Source: Arthrobacter sp. ISL-65 (GTDB lineage Bacteria > Actinomycetota > Actinomycetes > Actinomycetales > Micrococcaceae). From it: a DNA stretch of 64,000 nt. Of this stretch, positions 31,442 through 40,297 are shown one piece after another. The stretch spans positions 1 through 64,000 of the forward strand of contig NZ_JAGGPN010000034.1 of the NCBI RefSeq assembly GCF_018613795.1. Direction: 5' to 3'. Within the stretch, counting starts at the first letter, position 1. Every line of letters starts with the position of its first letter. Below the pieces are notes generated by a model. It was given only the letters and a program-made list of their open reading frames with translations, had not been told where the DNA came from and ran no database searches. The position numbers and the translations under genes are program-made.

Positions 31442-33154
31442 ATGGTCCAGGCACCGGCGGAGTACGCCTCCGCACCGCGCGAGGCGGTGGTCGCACTCAC
31501 CGATGCCGCGCGCCTGGACGCCGTAGCGTCTGTCCTCACCGACGCAGGTTTCAATGTTCGGAAGGCGCCCGACGCCGGGTCCCTCGCCGGGGAGCTGGAA
31601 GGCAACCGGGCCGCCGTCGTACTTCTCGATGCGGGGCTGACAGACGGGTACAGGTGGGAAGGCACACCAGTGCTGCTCCTGGTGGACCTCGCCGGTGACT
31701 TCGACCTTGCCCGGCTTGAGTCCTGGGGCATCGCAGATTACATCTCCAGGGACGCGACTGCCCGGGAACTCACCCGCCGGGTAGAAACCCTGATCGGCCG
31801 GGCCAGGGAACGCCGCCGCATCCGGGCCCAAGCCGAGTTCCTGCGCGAAAGCCTCCGCAACGTCTCCGCCGCCATCCGCGGCACCAACAGCCCCCAGCAG
31901 ATGGCCGGCCACCTGGTCCGCGGCTTTGGCGAATCCCTGGGCGTGGACCACGTCTGGTTCACCACCTTCCAGGATTCGCGCGTTCCACGGATCAGTGCCC
32001 AGTGGTCCCGGTCAGGCCGGTCCAAGCTGCCAGACACGCTCGAAACATTCGAGGACGCGGCCAGGGAGCAGACAACCGCGCTGTGGTCCGCCGCAGAGGC
32101 CCTGGCTGTTCCGGACCACCGGACGGCTCAGTCGGCCGCGCTGGCCGAGGGACTGCGGAAATGGTCCGGCCTTGGGTCCGTCCGCGCCGCGGTCGCCCTG
32201 CCGGTGGGAGAAGGCGAGTCGGCGCTGGGGGTCATCTGGATCGCGCAGCTGAAGGGGCCGCGAAACTGGACGCGGGCCGAGATCGCCCTCATCCAGCACG
32301 TGGCCGGCAACCTCGCCCACAGCCTCATCCAGGGCCACCTGATCAGCGCGCAGCTGCAGGTGCTGCAGCAGCTCCGCGAGCTGGACAAGGCCAAAACGGA
32401 CTTCCTGGCCACGGTCAACCACGAGCTCCGCACGCCGCTCACCTCTATTACGGCCTACCTCGACATGATCCGCGACGGCGCTGGCGGCCCCGTTCCCCCG
32501 GGCATCGAGTCGATGATGGACGTCATTTCCCGGAACTCGGACCGGCTCCGCAGGCTGATCGAGGACATGCTCACGGTTTCCCAGCAGGACACTTCCGGCA
32601 ACCTCAACCTCAAGCAGGTGGAGCTCGGCCAGGTGCTGAGGATCGTGGTGGCGGCACTGCGTCCGCTCGCCGATTCGCGCAACGTCACCATCACCGGCGC
32701 CGACTCGCATGAGGACGTGAAGGTACAGGCCGACGAGGCCCAGCTGGAGCAGGTCTTCACCAACCTCGTTGCCAACGCCATTAAGTTCACCCCGAAAGGC
32801 GGCCGGATCAGCATCAGCTTCATGTCCGCCGCCTCCGAGGCCGGCAGCCCGTGCGCCATCGTCAACGTCATGGACACCGGCGTCGGAATACCTAAGCAGG
32901 AAATCACCCAGGTGTTCACGCGGTTCTACCGGGCGTCCAATGCCTCCTCCGCAGCGATCCCGGGCAGCGGACTGGGCCTGGCCATTGCCTACGACATCGT
33001 CCGGCGCCACGGCGGTTCGCTGGACCTGTCCTCCGTGCTGGGTGAGGGAACCACCGTCTCCGTGCACCTTCCGGTCGACGGCCCCCAAGCCGAAGAAGCG
33101 GCCGACGACGAGGCGGACAGCGACGAAGGGGCAAGCGCGCCCGAAACTGACTGA
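31442..33154 (+). CDS. Hybrid-type sensor histidine kinase (receiver-like, GAF, HisKA, HATPase)
   Basis: 570 residues, no membrane helix, so cytoplasmic. Order: a receiver-like domain (about 15-125) with the central DAG but without the full acidic pocket; a GAF-like sensor (about 145-305); HisKA with His327 in ATVNHELRTPLTSI; HATPase_c with NAIKFTPKGG, DTGVGIPKQE and GSGLGLAIAYDI. The tail is acidic. No response regulator gene is adjacent. The degenerate receiver could dock a partner instead of accepting phosphate. Neighbouring STAS-like and GGDEF-EAL genes suggest a second-messenger output. Confidence 0.85.
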   Translation: MVQAPAEYASAPREAVVALTDAARLDAVASVLTDAGFNVRKAPDAGSLAGELEGNRAAVVLLDAGLTDGYRWEGTPVLLLVDLAGDFDLARLESWGIADYISRDATARELTRRVETLIGRARERRRIRAQAEFLRESLRNVSAAIRGTNSPQQMAGHLVRGFGESLGVDHVWFTTFQDSRVPRISAQWSRSGRSKLPDTLETFEDAAREQTTALWSAAEALAVPDHRTAQSAALAEGLRKWSGLGSVRAAVALPVGEGESALGVIWIAQLKGPRNWTRAEIALIQHVAGNLAHSLIQGHLISAQLQVLQQLRELDKAKTDFLATVNHELRTPLTSITAYLDMIRDGAGGPVPPGIESMMDVISRNSDRLRRLIEDMLTVSQQDTSGNLNLKQVELGQVLRIVVAALRPLADSRNVTITGADSHEDVKVQADEAQLEQVFTNLVANAIKFTPKGGRISISFMSAASEAGSPCAIVNVMDTGVGIPKQEITQVFTRFYRASNASSAAIPGSGLGLAIAYDIVRRHGGSLDLSSVLGEGTTVSVHLPVDGPQAEEAADDEADSDEGASAPETD

Positions 33155-33187
33155 CCCGGCACAGACAACAGACTGACGCCCAAACGA

Positions 33188-33221
33188 AGATCGCTCCCGA
33201 CCAGCAGGTCCGGAGCGATCT
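33188..33221 (+). terminator. Hairpin after the histidine kinase gene
   Basis: AGATCGCTCC (33188-33197) pairs with GGAGCGATCT (33212-33221), a 10-bp stem with a 14-nt loop, 33 nt after the kinase stop and before the convergent peptide gene. Confidence 0.65.
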
Positions 33222-33248
33222 CGGTAATTCTGGTGGCTACTGCCACCC

Positions 33249-33407
33249 TTAGTGGGGCCACCAGCCGATGGTCGCGTAGTTGACGTCGCTGTTCGAAGTG
33301 GAGGACGTGGTGGTGTCCTTCTCCTTCGGGGCGGCGTTGGCAGGAGCAGCGAAACCTGCTACTGCCAGGATGCCGGTCATAACAAGTGTTGCGGCAAGTT
33401 TCTTCAT
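33249..33407 (-). CDS. 52-residue secreted peptide precursor
   Basis: ATG at 33407, TAA ending at 33249, GGGGA about 7 nt upstream. MKKLAATLVMTGILAVAGFA is a textbook Sec signal peptide, with ANA as cleavage site (about residue 25). The mature part is about 27 residues: charged APKEKDTTTSSTSNSD then a hydrophobic aromatic end, VNYATIGWWPH. The length and composition fit a secreted peptide or small surface protein. Upstream DNA is AT-rich with paired TCAATTCC repeats. The divergent neighbour encodes a helical-repeat protein. Too short to appear in usual ORF cut-offs. Confidence 0.65.
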   Translation of the reverse strand: MKKLAATLVMTGILAVAGFAAPANAAPKEKDTTTSSTSNSDVNYATIGWWPH

Positions 33408-33618
33408 CCGCTGTCCCCTTCGTCGTTTGTAGCCGTGAACCGAATTACATGTTACGGCGACAGTATACGGTCACTGGATCAAGGTTTGGTCAAGTCAATT
33501 CCTGTCAATTCCACAGTATTTGCCATGTTTTTCCGCCGGGCTGTTGCAATTGCCGTAACAAGGGCTTTTTCACCCGCACACCCCTGTACTCCCTGCAGGA
33601 TTATGGATAATTGGGAGC
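33408..33618. promoter_or_regulatory. Divergent AT-rich promoter region with paired TCAATTCC repeats
   Basis: This 211-nt region separates the secreted peptide gene (minus) from the helical-repeat gene (plus). It is AT-rich for this genome. TCAATTCC occurs at 33495-33502 and 33505-33512, 10 nt apart (one helical turn), which suits a regulator bound on one face. Several TACAGT/TATACG-like -10 candidates are present. Confidence 0.5.
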
Positions 33619-33624
33619 ATGCCT

Positions 33625-34686
33625 ATGCAGCGCGACTTGTCCCCCTTTGTGATTGCAGAGCTGGAAGCGCGGGAAAGCTGGAAGCGTCGGGACTACAGCT
33701 CCGGATATGAACAGGCCGGGCGCGCCGCCGAACTGGCCCGTGACGCCGGCGACGAGCTTCGCTGGTGGAAGATGGTCCTGCTGCAGGCGGAGTGCTTGCT
33801 TGACCAGGGATCTGTCCAAAACTGCCGGGAACTCGCTGTGGAGCTCGCCGCCCATCCGGTTTCGGCCTCCTCACCAGACCTGGGTGCGCGGGCAGCAGTT
33901 CTTCTCGCTGTCTCCCTGCAAGGTCTTGGGTGTCTCCCGGAGGCAGTCGAGGCAGCATCCCACGCCGCCCGGCTTGTGGCCGGCGACTTTGAAAACGTCT
34001 ACCTGCACATCCAGGCCCAGCAGGCCCTCATTGCCGCCCTCGCGGAAAGCGGCCGGCTGGAGGAAGCGTGGCGGGAGTGCCTGGAGCTGGAGTCACTCCT
34101 CACCGACCATGTGGACGAGGATACGGCCGGCAAAGCCTACTGGGTGATCGGCAATGTGGCGTTCCTCAGTCACCGGGTTAGCGAAGGCGGGCACTACCAC
34201 GACCTCGCGGCCGGCAAGCTCTCTCCCTCCCAGGACGTAGACCTGTGGGCCCGCTTTAACCGAGGATCCGCCGAAATGCGTCTGCAGGCCAAGCTCACCG
34301 ACGCCGGCACGCTGCGCTGCATTGAGCGTGCCGAGCTCGCCACGGAGGTGGTGGGCGGCAGCGAACGGGACATTCTGGAGATGTCCCTGGTCCGCGCCCA
34401 CTGGTACTACCTCACCGGGGACATGGAGCGGGCCATCAGCCTCCTCACTCCGCTTCGCAGCAAGTTCCCCATCCTCGCCACCCAGACCGGCGCCGAGGCC
34501 ACCTTCATCCTGGGCAAGGCACTGATGGCACAGGGACACGAAACGGAATCACAGCAAATGCTTGACGAGGCCGCTACGCTGTTCGATACAGCTGCTGCAC
34601 CGGAGCGTAGCGCCACCGTCCGTGGTTTCATCGCCTCAGCGGAGCCTTCGGGCCGGCGCCAACAGCAATTTCTCCAGGGGGGGTAA
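33625..34686 (+). CDS. TPR-like helical repeat protein
   Basis: 353 residues from ATG 33625, chosen because GGGAG ends 7 nt upstream; ATG 33619 is an alternative. Regular helix pairs run through the protein (RDYSSGYEQAGRAAELARD, GLGCLPEAVEAASHAARL, ESGRLEEAWRECLELESLL, LTGDMERAISLLTPL, GHETESQQMLDEAATLF), a TPR-type solenoid for protein or peptide binding. No HTH domain, no signal peptide. It is translationally coupled (TAATG) to the STAS-like gene, and then to GGDEF-EAL. A peptide-receptor role is speculation. Confidence 0.7.
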   Translation: MQRDLSPFVIAELEARESWKRRDYSSGYEQAGRAAELARDAGDELRWWKMVLLQAECLLDQGSVQNCRELAVELAAHPVSASSPDLGARAAVLLAVSLQGLGCLPEAVEAASHAARLVAGDFENVYLHIQAQQALIAALAESGRLEEAWRECLELESLLTDHVDEDTAGKAYWVIGNVAFLSHRVSEGGHYHDLAAGKLSPSQDVDLWARFNRGSAEMRLQAKLTDAGTLRCIERAELATEVVGGSERDILEMSLVRAHWYYLTGDMERAISLLTPLRSKFPILATQTGAEATFILGKALMAQGHETESQQMLDEAATLFDTAAAPERSATVRGFIASAEPSGRRQQQFLQGG

Positions 34687-35117
34687 TGCCAGAAGCGACA
34701 GTGTTTCCCGGTGCCGCACCGCTGCAGCCGGAGTCCCCGACGCGCCCGGCTCCCGCGCCCGTCGTTACCTTCACCGTGCTGCCCGACCTTGCCGTCAAGG
34801 CGGTCCTCCCGCCCGGGGCGCACCTGAACGAGACCGCGGCCGCCCAACTGCACACCCGCCTCGGCGAGCTGGCGGGAGACCGGAGGGTCGCCGTCGTACT
34901 TGAGCTGACGGGAGTGGCCTCCGTGACCCGCGCGGCACGGGCCGCGTACGCCGCGATGCCGTGGGTGTCCGCCTGGGCGATTCTGGGTGAATCCCCGGTG
35001 GACAGGCTGCTGGGGCACTTTCTGTTGGGTGGCGAATTCAGCTCCGTGCCGGCCCGCTATTTCACCGCCGAAAACGACGCCCTCGACTGGTTGAGCCGCC
35101 TTGACGATGTTCTCTAA
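34686..35117 (+). CDS. STAS-like/SEC14-like protein (paralogue of the gene at 30932)
   Basis: 143 residues. After a Pro/Ala-rich N-terminus, the fold starts at VVTFTVLPDLAVKAVLPPG; VAVVLELTGVASVTRAARAA, SAWAILGESPVDRLLGHFLL and RYFTAENDALDWLSRL match the protein at 30932. The TAATG overlap with the TPR-like gene and the 11-nt overlap with the GGDEF-EAL gene place it in the middle of a three-gene coupled operon. Likely a regulatory adaptor (inference). Confidence 0.65.
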   Translation: MPEATVFPGAAPLQPESPTRPAPAPVVTFTVLPDLAVKAVLPPGAHLNETAAAQLHTRLGELAGDRRVAVVLELTGVASVTRAARAAYAAMPWVSAWAILGESPVDRLLGHFLLGGEFSSVPARYFTAENDALDWLSRLDDVL

Positions 35118-36642
35118 CGACGATCCCCGGCTAGGAAAGCTGCTCGACGGCATCGTCCACCTGGCAGCCGGGGAACTCCATTCGCGCATCGAAATTTCCG
35201 AGGCCAGGGACGAGCTGGACGCGGTGATCATGGGCACCAACCTGCTCGCCGAGGACCTGCAGATCATCTACCAGGAGCTCGAGGAGCGCGTGGAATTGCG
35301 CACGCGCATGCTCAACGCGGCGCACGAAGAGCTGCAGCAGATGGCGCTCACCGATTCCCTGACGGGACTCTACAACCGGTCGGCGCTGGTCAGCGCCGTC
35401 AACGCGGCCCAGGCAGAGGTGGCCGACGGCGGGCTTCCGCCGGCGCTGCTGCTGCTGGACCTGGACGCCTTCAAGAGCATCAATGATTCGTACGGCCACT
35501 CGATGGGTGACCAGGTGCTGGCCACGGTGGGCGCACGGATCCGTTCGTGCGTGCGCGACGGCGACATGGTGGCCCGGCTGGGCGGCGACGAGTTCGCCGT
35601 CCTGTTGCCTTCCACCGCCCCGGCCAAGGCGGCCGCCGTCGGAAACCGGATCCTGGATTCGCTCAGCGAACCCCTGAAAGTGGACGGCAAGACCATCCGC
35701 TGCGGTGCGAGCCTGGGGCTTCGGATTGCGGATCCCGGCGAGACGTCGGAGGAGCTCCTGATGGAGGCGGACATCGCGATGTACGCCTCCAAGGCCGACG
35801 GCCGCAACAGGCTCCGCGTGTTCGAACCCGCCATGCTGCATGCCCGGCAGCTCCGCAACCAGCTGGTGGGGGAACTGCGCGAGGCTATCGCCACCGACCA
35901 GCTGGTGCTGTACTACCAGCCGGTCATCGAGCTTGCCTCAGGGAAAATCGAGGGCGTGGAGGCCCTGGTCCGCTGGAAACACCCCAAGCGCGGCCTGATC
36001 ATGCCGGACGAATTCATCCCCATCGCCGAGGAAACCGGCCTCATCTCGGAGCTAGGCAACTGGGTGCTGAAGAATGCGGTGGAGCAGCTCCGGCTCTGGC
36101 GAACGGCTTCCGAAACCAGCCGGCACAACTTCGACATGCGCATCAACATTACGGCGGCGGACCTTCAGCGGCTCCAATTCATTGAGGACGTCCGGGAGGT
36201 GCTCACCGCGGCGGACCTCGAGCCGGCCCTTCTGGTCCTGGAGCTCACTGAAGGCGCGATCATCCAAGGCAACGAGCTCGACAGGTACACGCTCGCCAGC
36301 CTGCGGAAACTCGGTGTGGGCCTGGAGATCGACGACTTCGGCACCGGGTACTCGTCCATCAGCTACCTGCGGCGCCTGCCCGTGGACCGGGTCAAGGTGG
36401 ACCGGACTCTGCTCACCGCCCTCGGCAGCGACCCCGCGCAACCGGCCCTGATCGCGGCCATCCTCCAGCTCATCCGGGCCTGCGGGCTCGAGGCCGTGTG
36501 GGAGGGCGTCGAGAACGCGGAGCAGGCCGACCACCTCCGCAACACCGGCTGCATCAGCGGGCAGGGCTACTACTTCAGCCGCCCCCTCCCCGCTGCCGAG
36601 TTCACCGAGCGCCTGGCCAGGCAGGACGTCTGGCCCGGCTGA
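35107..36642 (+). CDS. GGDEF-EAL cyclic-di-GMP turnover protein
   Basis: 511 residues. An N-terminal helical, coiled-coil linker (about 1-75, LEERVELRTRMLNAAHEELQ) precedes GGDEF (159-163 intact, so diguanylate cyclase activity is possible) and EAL (EALVRW, 285-287). Phosphodiesterase residues look intact: ELTE, DDFGTGYSS, KVDR and EGVEN. Both activities may therefore be live. No membrane helices. Start ATG 35107 lies within the STAS-like gene, showing translational coupling. It ends before the convergent ackA with a long inverted repeat between them. Confidence 0.88.
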   Translation: MFSNDDPRLGKLLDGIVHLAAGELHSRIEISEARDELDAVIMGTNLLAEDLQIIYQELEERVELRTRMLNAAHEELQQMALTDSLTGLYNRSALVSAVNAAQAEVADGGLPPALLLLDLDAFKSINDSYGHSMGDQVLATVGARIRSCVRDGDMVARLGGDEFAVLLPSTAPAKAAAVGNRILDSLSEPLKVDGKTIRCGASLGLRIADPGETSEELLMEADIAMYASKADGRNRLRVFEPAMLHARQLRNQLVGELREAIATDQLVLYYQPVIELASGKIEGVEALVRWKHPKRGLIMPDEFIPIAEETGLISELGNWVLKNAVEQLRLWRTASETSRHNFDMRINITAADLQRLQFIEDVREVLTAADLEPALLVLELTEGAIIQGNELDRYTLASLRKLGVGLEIDDFGTGYSSISYLRRLPVDRVKVDRTLLTALGSDPAQPALIAAILQLIRACGLEAVWEGVENAEQADHLRNTGCISGQGYYFSRPLPAAEFTERLARQDVWPG

Positions 36643-36645
36643 GGA

Positions 36646-36740
36646 CCGCTGATCGAGCTTGCCGAGATCGGGCCTGTTACCGCTGATCGAAACCACGTTG
36701 GCCGCCCGGGCTCGCAAGTTTCGACAAGCTCAACCAGCGG
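36646..36740. repeat. Imperfect inverted repeat of the GGTTGAGCTTGTCGAAA type
   Basis: Left arm 36646-36667 (CCGCTGATCGAGCTTGCCGA...) and right arm 36719-36740 (TTTCGACAAGCTCAACCAGC...) match as inverted repeats at 18 of 22 positions. This class of intergenic repeat is common in Arthrobacter and relatives as I recall. It lies between convergent GGDEF-EAL and ackA genes and may act as a transcription terminator. A 13-nt match, GCTCAACCAGCGG, also lies at 16387-16399. Confidence 0.7.
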
Positions 36741-36759
36741 CCACGAGGCCGGCGACAGC

Positions 36760-37914
36760 CTAGCCCCCGACGACGGCGGCTGTTGCCTCGGCGATGGCGC
36801 GCTCTTCGTCCGTGGGCACCACGAGCACCGGGATGGCTGAGGCTACAGTGGAAATCACCCGGGGTTCCTTGGACCGCTCACTGTTCAGGCCGCCGTCGAG
36901 CTCAATGCCCAGCGCCCCCAGCTTCTCCCCCACCAGGGCACGGAACTGGTGCGAGTTCTCGCCGATCCCGGCCGTGAACACCAGCGCCTTCGCCCCGCCG
37001 ACCGCCACGTGGTAGCCGCCGATGTACTTGGCCAGCCGGTAGGAGGCGACCGCCAGGGCGGTGGCCGCGCGGGAATCACCGGACTCAGCCGCCTCCACCA
37101 CTGAGCGCATGTCGTTGTTGCCAGCGAGCCCCTTGAGCCCGGACTCGCGGTTGAGCATTGAATCGAGGTCCTCGGCGTTCCACCCGGTGCGGGCCAGGAA
37201 CACCAGGATGGAGGGGTCCAGGTCGCCGGAGCGGGTGCCCATGACCAGACCCTCCAGCGGCGTGAAGCCCATCGACGTGTCGACCGACTTGCCGCCCCGG
37301 ATCGCCGTGACAGAGGCGCCGTTGCCCAGGTGGGCGATGACGCCGTCGAACTCCTCCACCGGGATATCCAGCAGCGCGGCGGCACGGTTGGTGACGTATT
37401 CGTGCGACGTGCCGTGGAACCCGTACCGGCGGATCCCGTGGTTGGTGTAGAGCTCCTCGGGAACGGCGTAGCGCCAGGCGTGCTCGGGCAGGCTGCGGTG
37501 GAACGCGGTGTCGAACACGGCCACCTGCGGCATATCCGGCCACTTCTTCGTGATGGCGCGGATGCCCAGCACGTTCGCGGGGTTGTGCAGCGGCGCCAGC
37601 GGGTTGAGCCGTTCGATGGCGCGGGTGATCTCGTTGTCGATCAGCACGGGCTCGCCGAACCGCTCGCCGCCGTGCACCACCCGGTGCCCCACCGCGTCCA
37701 GCTGCCTGTCCCCCAGCACCTCATGGATGGCCGCGTCCACCTGCTCGAGGGCTTCGGCATGGTCCGCCGGGCCCATCACCTCGCCGTCGCCCTGGCCGCC
37801 GTTGGACACCCCGATCCGCTCGATCAGCCCTTCGGTGAGGACGCTGCCTTCGGCGACGTCGCGCACCTGGTACTTGAGCGAGGACGAGCCGGAGTTGATG
37901 ACGAGCACGAGCAT
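36760..37914 (-). CDS. ackA: Acetate kinase
   Basis: 384 residues. N-terminus MLVLVINSGSSSLKYQV is the ASKHA-fold phosphate loop; further signatures are FDTAFHRSLPEHAWRYA, RRYGFHGTSHEYVT and GNGASVTAI, and FTAGIGENSHQFR near the C-terminus. It interconverts acetyl phosphate plus ADP with acetate plus ATP. The gene follows pta with an 8-nt gap (same strand), so they form the pta-ackA operon. Cytoplasmic. Confidence 0.95.
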   Translation of the reverse strand: MLVLVINSGSSSLKYQVRDVAEGSVLTEGLIERIGVSNGGQGDGEVMGPADHAEALEQVDAAIHEVLGDRQLDAVGHRVVHGGERFGEPVLIDNEITRAIERLNPLAPLHNPANVLGIRAITKKWPDMPQVAVFDTAFHRSLPEHAWRYAVPEELYTNHGIRRYGFHGTSHEYVTNRAAALLDIPVEEFDGVIAHLGNGASVTAIRGGKSVDTSMGFTPLEGLVMGTRSGDLDPSILVFLARTGWNAEDLDSMLNRESGLKGLAGNNDMRSVVEAAESGDSRAATALAVASYRLAKYIGGYHVAVGGAKALVFTAGIGENSHQFRALVGEKLGALGIELDGGLNSERSKEPRVISTVASAIPVLVVPTDEERAIAEATAAVVGG

Positions 37915-37922
37915 GAGGCCTC

Positions 37923-40055
37923 CTAAGCCTGAGCTGCTGAAACGGCGGACGGTTCTGTGGTGCTGGGGGTTTCCAAAGGGACGGCCAGGCTCTGCGCCTG
38001 GATGGCGGTGATGGCCACCGTGTTCACGATGTCCTCCACGGTGCAGCCGCGGGAGAGGTCGTTGACTGGCTTGCGCAGCCCCTGCAGGACGGGCCCGACG
38101 GCGACCGCTCCGGAGCTCTGCTGCACCGCCTTGTACGTGTTGTTGCCGGTGTTGAGGTCCGGGAAGATGAACACGGTCGCCTGCCCGGCGACGGACGAGC
38201 CCGGCATCTTGGACTCCGCAATGGAAGCGTCCACGGCGGCGTCGTACTGGATGGGGCCTTCGACGGCGAGATCAGGGCGGCGCGCCCGGACCAGGTCGGT
38301 GGCCTGCCGGACTTCCTCCACGGCCTCACCCGAGCCGGAGCCGCCGGTGGAGTAGGACAGCATGGCAACCCTCGGCTCCACGCCGAACTGGCCCGCGGTC
38401 TCCACCGAGGCCAGGGCGATGTCCGCGAGCTGCTCCACGTTCGGGTCCGGGTTCACCGCGCAGTCGCCGTAGACCAGCACGCGGTCGGGCATAAGCATGA
38501 GGAACACCGAGGAGACGATCTTCACGCCCTCCCGGGTCTTCACGAACTCCAGCGCCGGGCGGATCGTGTGGGCAGTGGTGTGTGCGGCGCCGGACACCAT
38601 GCCGTCCACCACGCCCAGCTGGACCATCATGGTGCCAAAGTAGCTTTCGTCCTGCATGACCTCCAGCGCCCGGGCCAGGTCCACGCCCTTATGCGCCCGC
38701 AGCTCGGCGTACCTGGCGGCGAAGTCCTGGCGCAGCTCGGACGTGGCAGGGTCCACGATGCTGATGCCTGCGAGGTCAATGCCCCGGCTGGCGGCGAGCT
38801 CCCGGACGTCGGCCTCCCGCCCCAACAGCGTCAGATCGCAGACGTCCCGGCGGTGCAGGATCTCGGCGGCCTTCAGGATCCGTATGTCCTTGCCCTCCGG
38901 CAGCACGATGTGGCGGCGCTGCGAGCGGGCGCGTTCGATGAGGTCGTGCAGGAACCTCAGCGGGGTCATCCGCTCCGCGCGGGGCAGGTGCAGGCGCTCA
39001 AGCATCTCGGCCTCGTCCACCTGCCGGGACCACAGCCCCAGCGCGGACGCCACCTTGCGCCGGTGCCCGCTCCAGATTTCGCTGCGGACCTCGGAGACGC
39101 GCCGGGCCGTGGTGTAGGTGTCATCCTCCGTGGCGAACACCGGGAACGGGGCGGAGGCCAGCAGCGGATAAATGTTGGCGTCCGGGGCCAGGCCGCCGGT
39201 GAGGATCAGCCCCGACGGCACCGGGAACTCGGGCGAGAACGACGACGCCAGGCAGGCCACCATCACGTCCGCCCGGTCACCGGGCACGATCACCAGCGCG
39301 CCGTCGTCGAGCACGTTCAAAAAGTTGCCCACATTCATGGCGGCGACCTTAACGTCACGGACGTCCCGCTCCATGTCCGCCCGGCCGGCGATCTGCCGCA
39401 GGCCCAGCGCGGCGCCCACCTCGCCGGTCGTGGGCCGGGCTATGTCCTCCAGCTCCGGGAAGACGTACACCGGCCGGCCGGACGCACCGGGCTTAACGGC
39501 TGCCACGATCGCGTCCACGTCCTCCGGGTCTGCGCGGTTCACCATTATGGCCAGCAGCGAGCACTTCTCGGCGGCGAGTTCCTTGCGGGCGACGTCGACG
39601 GCGGCCGCGGCCTCCGCCACGCTGCGCCCCTTGGCGCCCACTACCGCCACGACGGGCGCGGCCAGGTTGTTGGCGAGGCGCGCATTGAGGTCGAATTCGA
39701 CGGCGGCGTCGTGGCCGGTGAGGTCCGTGCCCTCCACGATGATCACGTCGCAGTGGCGTCCCATCTCGGCGAAGATCTCCACGCAGCGGGAGTCGATGTC
39801 CTCGCGCCTGCCCTCGGCGAGCAGGCCCCGGACCTCGGTGAACGTCAGCCCGCCGCGGCAGCGCTGGTCGTCCAGGTCAAAGCGGGACTTCATGAGCGCC
39901 ACCATCGGATCCGCGCCGGCATCATCGCCATGGACCACAGGTTTGAAGAATCCGATCCGGTCCGCGTGCCGGTGGAGCGTGTCCGCCAGGCCCAGCGCTA
40001 TGAGCGACTTCCCCGATCCCGGAGTGGTCGCGCTGACGTATATCCCTTTGGCCAT
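37923..40055 (-). CDS. pta: Phosphate acetyltransferase (long bifunctional form)
   Basis: 710 residues from ATG 40055. Residues about 1-190 carry the dethiobiotin-synthetase-like P-loop domain (YVSATTPGSGKSLIALGL); a DRTGG middle domain (about 220-330) follows; the C-terminal 330 residues are the PTA domain (RMTPLRFLHDLIERARSQRR, YGDCAVNPDPNVEQLADIAL, LSYSTGGSGSGEAVEEV, NTGNNTYKAVQQSSGAVAVG). It converts acetyl-CoA and phosphate to acetyl phosphate. Long Pta forms are regulated allosterically through the N-terminal parts. First gene of pta-ackA. Confidence 0.95.
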   Translation of the reverse strand: MAKGIYVSATTPGSGKSLIALGLADTLHRHADRIGFFKPVVHGDDAGADPMVALMKSRFDLDDQRCRGGLTFTEVRGLLAEGRREDIDSRCVEIFAEMGRHCDVIIVEGTDLTGHDAAVEFDLNARLANNLAAPVVAVVGAKGRSVAEAAAAVDVARKELAAEKCSLLAIMVNRADPEDVDAIVAAVKPGASGRPVYVFPELEDIARPTTGEVGAALGLRQIAGRADMERDVRDVKVAAMNVGNFLNVLDDGALVIVPGDRADVMVACLASSFSPEFPVPSGLILTGGLAPDANIYPLLASAPFPVFATEDDTYTTARRVSEVRSEIWSGHRRKVASALGLWSRQVDEAEMLERLHLPRAERMTPLRFLHDLIERARSQRRHIVLPEGKDIRILKAAEILHRRDVCDLTLLGREADVRELAASRGIDLAGISIVDPATSELRQDFAARYAELRAHKGVDLARALEVMQDESYFGTMMVQLGVVDGMVSGAAHTTAHTIRPALEFVKTREGVKIVSSVFLMLMPDRVLVYGDCAVNPDPNVEQLADIALASVETAGQFGVEPRVAMLSYSTGGSGSGEAVEEVRQATDLVRARRPDLAVEGPIQYDAAVDASIAESKMPGSSVAGQATVFIFPDLNTGNNTYKAVQQSSGAVAVGPVLQGLRKPVNDLSRGCTVEDIVNTVAITAIQAQSLAVPLETPSTTEPSAVSAAQA

Positions 40056-40297
40056 GATCTGTCCTCTGGTTGGATGCTCCTGCGCGGAACGTGCTGCATT
40101 GGACGTGCCGGTTTGCTGACTGGATGCGCCGAGGCGCGCCCTCCCCCATACTTTCACTTGTTGCCGCGCTTCCGGGAGCACACAATGGTGTTGATTGCCA
40201 CGTCGGCGCACAATCGCCGTCCCGGATCCGGAGTGGGCCAGCGCCCCCCCGGGACCGGCCATCCGCAGCAGCCTCCTGAGCTGCAACGTCCTGAACG

